From: an uncultured Porphyromonadaceae bacterium | Lineage (GTDB): Bacteria > Bacteroidota > Bacteroidia > Bacteroidales > Muribaculaceae | DNA length: 64,000 bases | Direction of reading: 5' to 3' | Assembly: GCA_902495075.1 (NCBI GenBank) | Contig: CABUVO010000006.1 | Span: 1 to 64,000, forward strand | Part shown: positions 61,959-64,000 of the stretch, piece by piece | How the letters are laid out: the number at the start of each line of letters is the position of its first letter | How positions within the stretch are numbered: the first letter of the stretch is position 1 | Program-made: the position numbers and the translations under genes | Notes under the pieces: generated by a model | What the model saw: the letters and a program-made list of their open reading frames with translations, nothing else | What the model was told of the DNA's origin: nothing | The model's database searches: none

Positions 61959-64000
61959 TTAACTATCTTCTTCCCGTTGCGGATATAAAGTCCTGCGGGG
62001 AGCGAGTCGAAATCATAACCAACGCTGATTCCCTGGAGATTGAAGATCTCGCCATTGCCTTCCTCTGCATTATCAGCAGGGAGTTCTTCAACAGCGGAAG
62101 TGCCCGCAACACGGAAATATGTCGGAGCGGCATTGCTCATCGACACATAATTGTATCCATACTGATAACCCATTATGACTGCATAATGCTTGCCAGGGAT
62201 AAGAAGCGGATATCCGGCAGTGGCTTTGAAAGTCTGGCTGAGACCGGCGCTTGCCATAAACATCGGCATTCCTGCCATCGTAAAGATTTCTGTGCCCTGT
62301 TCTGTCTCCTCCTGGAATGGATCAACGATGAATGCAAGGCAGTTGTAGGCGAATATACCCTTTGTCAATCTTACACGCGCCGAGATTTCAATGTTGTTCG
62401 GATCGTTAATAACGTATACTGTCGTTTCCATTCCATTAGGAAGCGTCTCGGTCACCCTTTCTCCGGTGATCCTCGCAACGCCCATCAGTGACATTGTCGG
62501 CAAACCCGGGTTGGCATACATCGTGATCTTATCCTCTGATACGAAGAAGTTGGCTGTGCCCTCATCAAGGAATGCCATATAATACTCAGTGTCTCCCGTG
62601 ATATTCACATTCTGCACGAGATTGAGAGTCGAAACCCATTGTCTCGTTTCGGTTGTTTTGGGAGGAAGCGTAATGTAGACGCTTTCGCCAATGAAATAGG
62701 GAAGCCCGTCGGCTGTGCTTATAAGCACGGGGGCAAATCCTTTGGTAAGCTCGATATCAGAATCATTAGCCACCTCGATCTCAATCTTGGCGAGACCTCC
62801 GTAATACAATTTTTCAAGATATTCAGCACTTACAAGCTGCAGATAATCAACTTCTGAATTTTCCACTGTATAAGTGTCTCCCGATTTCTTGAGAATCACA
62901 TAATTGACATAGCCGTAGCCCTGCTTTACGGGAGTCCAAACATCATCTCCACCTGTCTCTATCAGAACTGAGGCGAATGTAACCTTGTATGTGCCGTCGT
63001 TAAGAGCAGCCTCTGCAAGATCCACTGTCGGTTTAAGATGTGCGGGATCCGTACCATAACCGGGCTGGATATTGAACTTGGTGGTGCTCACATGCTTGCG
63101 GATTGTCTCACCGCCGGTAGAACCCTGAGGCTCGAAGATCGCGCCGAACATCATCTTGAGTGTGGAGGGATTGTAATTCACCCACATTGCCTGTCCTTCG
63201 CCTTCGAGATTGAAGTTAAGCTTACCCTCCTCAACCTCAGCAGTAAGAGAACCAAGCTGCGTCATGACAACAGGTCGATCCTCGACCGGACTGTTAGTAG
63301 GAGGCTTGATACCAAGCACTGCATCCTGAGTGAAGTTGTAACCACCGCCTGAACCGCCGCCGGTGCCGAGAGAATTGGGATTAAGGGCATCGAGTGAGAA
63401 ATATCCGTCGCTCATGCCGCTCCATCCCCAGTTGAAATGGAACATACCGTTGCCGTCATATCCGTCGAGCACAAACGAGTGACCACCTCCGAGCATAGAG
63501 CCGCCACCATAAAGGATCGGACCTACGTTCTTGAGGTTATCATAAATGATCTGTTTCCATTCTGATGCCGAATGATACATTCTCTGGTCATACAGAATAT
63601 TCGGATCATAGTCCAGATATTTCACAAGACCGTTTGCGATATTCATCGCGAGAGCACCCGAAGATTCAGTGCTATAGCTCATCTTTACGGCATATCCGCA
63701 CGCCTTCATGAGATACGCCACGGCATTCGCCTCTGTCTCTGTATATTGTCCGGGAAGGTATGTGTCGCACATATTGTCCCAGTCAAATTTCTTCAACGCG
63801 AAATTCATCGAAAGTCGTTTCGACAGATCCTCACATTCATAGCTGATCGAGCCTTTGCCGACGCTGGGATAGTTCCAGTATTTGGCAACCTGAGCCATAG
63901 CTGTTGCCACACATCCGGTGAAAGTGCGCTCCGTGCCATAGAGAGGACACTGGTTATAATAAGGCTCTACCTGATCCCATTTTGTCTTGATCATGGGAGC
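61949..64000 (-). CDS. Secreted C10 (SpeB-like) cysteine peptidase, 5' end outside window
   Basis: The visible 683 residues cover the C10 domain and the C-terminal part of a protein closely similar to the one at 24855. The frame is open to the window edge (APMIKTKWDQ matches the other copy), so the signal peptide and propeptide lie outside. Catalytic Cys is in TGCVATAMAQVAKYW and His in GGGHSFVLDGYDG; the tail has IFNLQGI, LPAGLYIRNGKKIVKRL, the sorting-type C-terminus. The two C10 proteins differ at many sites, unlike the DNA behind them. Confidence 0.92.
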   Translation of the reverse strand, partial: APMIKTKWDQVEPYYNQCPLYGTERTFTGCVATAMAQVAKYWNYPSVGKGSISYECEDLSKRLSMNFALKKFDWDNMCDTYLPGQYTETEANAVAYLMKACGYAVKMSYSTESSGALAMNIANGLVKYLDYDPNILYDQRMYHSASEWKQIIYDNLKNVGPILYGGGSMLGGGHSFVLDGYDGNGMFHFNWGWSGMSDGYFSLDALNPNSLGTGGGSGGGYNFTQDAVLGIKPPTNSPVEDRPVVMTQLGSLTAEVEEGKLNFNLEGEGQAMWVNYNPSTLKMMFGAIFEPQGSTGGETIRKHVSTTKFNIQPGYGTDPAHLKPTVDLAEAALNDGTYKVTFASVLIETGGDDVWTPVKQGYGYVNYVILKKSGDTYTVENSEVDYLQLVSAEYLEKLYYGGLAKIEIEVANDSDIELTKGFAPVLISTADGLPYFIGESVYITLPPKTTETRQWVSTLNLVQNVNITGDTEYYMAFLDEGTANFFVSEDKITMYANPGLPTMSLMGVARITGERVTETLPNGMETTVYVINDPNNIEISARVRLTKGIFAYNCLAFIVDPFQEETEQGTEIFTMAGMPMFMASAGLSQTFKATAGYPLLIPGKHYAVIMGYQYGYNYVSMSNAAPTYFRVAGTSAVEELPADNAEEGNGEIFNLQGISVGYDFDSLPAGLYIRNGKKIVKRL

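Noticed and set aside
1..64000. tRNA and rRNA genes
   Set aside because: I scanned for T-loop words (GGTTCGAATCC-like) and cloverleaf ends and found no supported tRNA; no rRNA sequence was seen.

Overview
The window looks like a chromosomal segment of a gut Bacteroidales bacterium, most likely of the Muribaculaceae (S24-7) type. Support comes from a SusC/SusD pair, BACON and calcineurin-type lipoproteins, C10 (SpeB-like) peptidases with Bacteroidetes-style C-terminal sorting domains, the DUF4292 and DUF4924 families, a GldE-like DUF21/CBS protein, and many promoters of the Bacteroidetes form TTTG-N19..21-TAnnTTTG. Family placement is inference; no rRNA or tRNA gene was found to anchor it.

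Layout. (1) 0.1-12.6 kb, + strand: a glycan-utilisation locus with a secreted GH13 enzyme, a calcineurin-like phosphoesterase lipoprotein, SusC, SusD, and two surface/secreted proteins that share a jelly-roll-like module. (2) 12.8-18.7 kb: an AT-rich pair encoding a C10 cysteine peptidase lipoprotein and a serpin lipoprotein, then a GH27 alpha-galactosidase and an SGNH hydrolase. (3) 19.3-27.3 kb: three large secreted proteins of beta-rich type, the last a C10 peptidase; all carry sorting-like C-termini. (4) 27.5-38.9 kb: an envelope-glycan region with family-2 and other glycosyltransferases, an LtaS-like phosphotransferase, two multi-pass proteins, a flippase, and one IS200/Y1 (RAYT-like) transposase. 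(5) 39.0-54.7 kb: housekeeping genes including ferredoxin, dut, a TPR protein, DUF4292 lipoprotein, EnvC-like protein, two paralogous ECF sigma factors, a GldE/HlyC protein, LptC, an outer-membrane barrel, coaX, a DivIC/FtsB protein, DUF4924, rfbD and prfC. (6) 54.7-57.8 kb: an AbiF-type HEPN toxin gene preceded by a small structured RNA, a fragment of a sigma-factor gene, repeat arrays, a nitroreductase, and an unidentified ~310-nt non-coding RNA. (7) 58.0-61.5 kb, - strand: thrS-infC-rpmI-rplT. (8) The right edge holds a second C10 peptidase, cut by the window end.

The most unusual content is between the genes. Several families of short tandem repeats with a 7-bp period occupy spacers in a gene-oriented way: arrays of TAGGCTT or TAATGTT begin exactly at the stop codons of four genes, and arrays of the ACATTTA type sit just upstream of the next start codon. 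A ~150-bp non-coding segment follows both full-domain C10 peptidase genes (34 kb apart, opposite strands) with one substitution and one A-run difference, although the peptidases themselves have clearly diverged. The AbiF gene with its upstream hairpin RNA is a candidate RNA-antitoxin/HEPN-toxin module.

Functional picture: the locus at the left edge probably binds and trims an alpha-linked, possibly phosphate-decorated glycan at the cell surface, GH27 adding alpha-galactosidase activity. The C10 peptidase next to a serpin suggests an exported protease with a companion inhibitor. The central region builds or exports a surface polysaccharide. The right half is conserved core biology interrupted by repeat arrays and the AbiF cassette.
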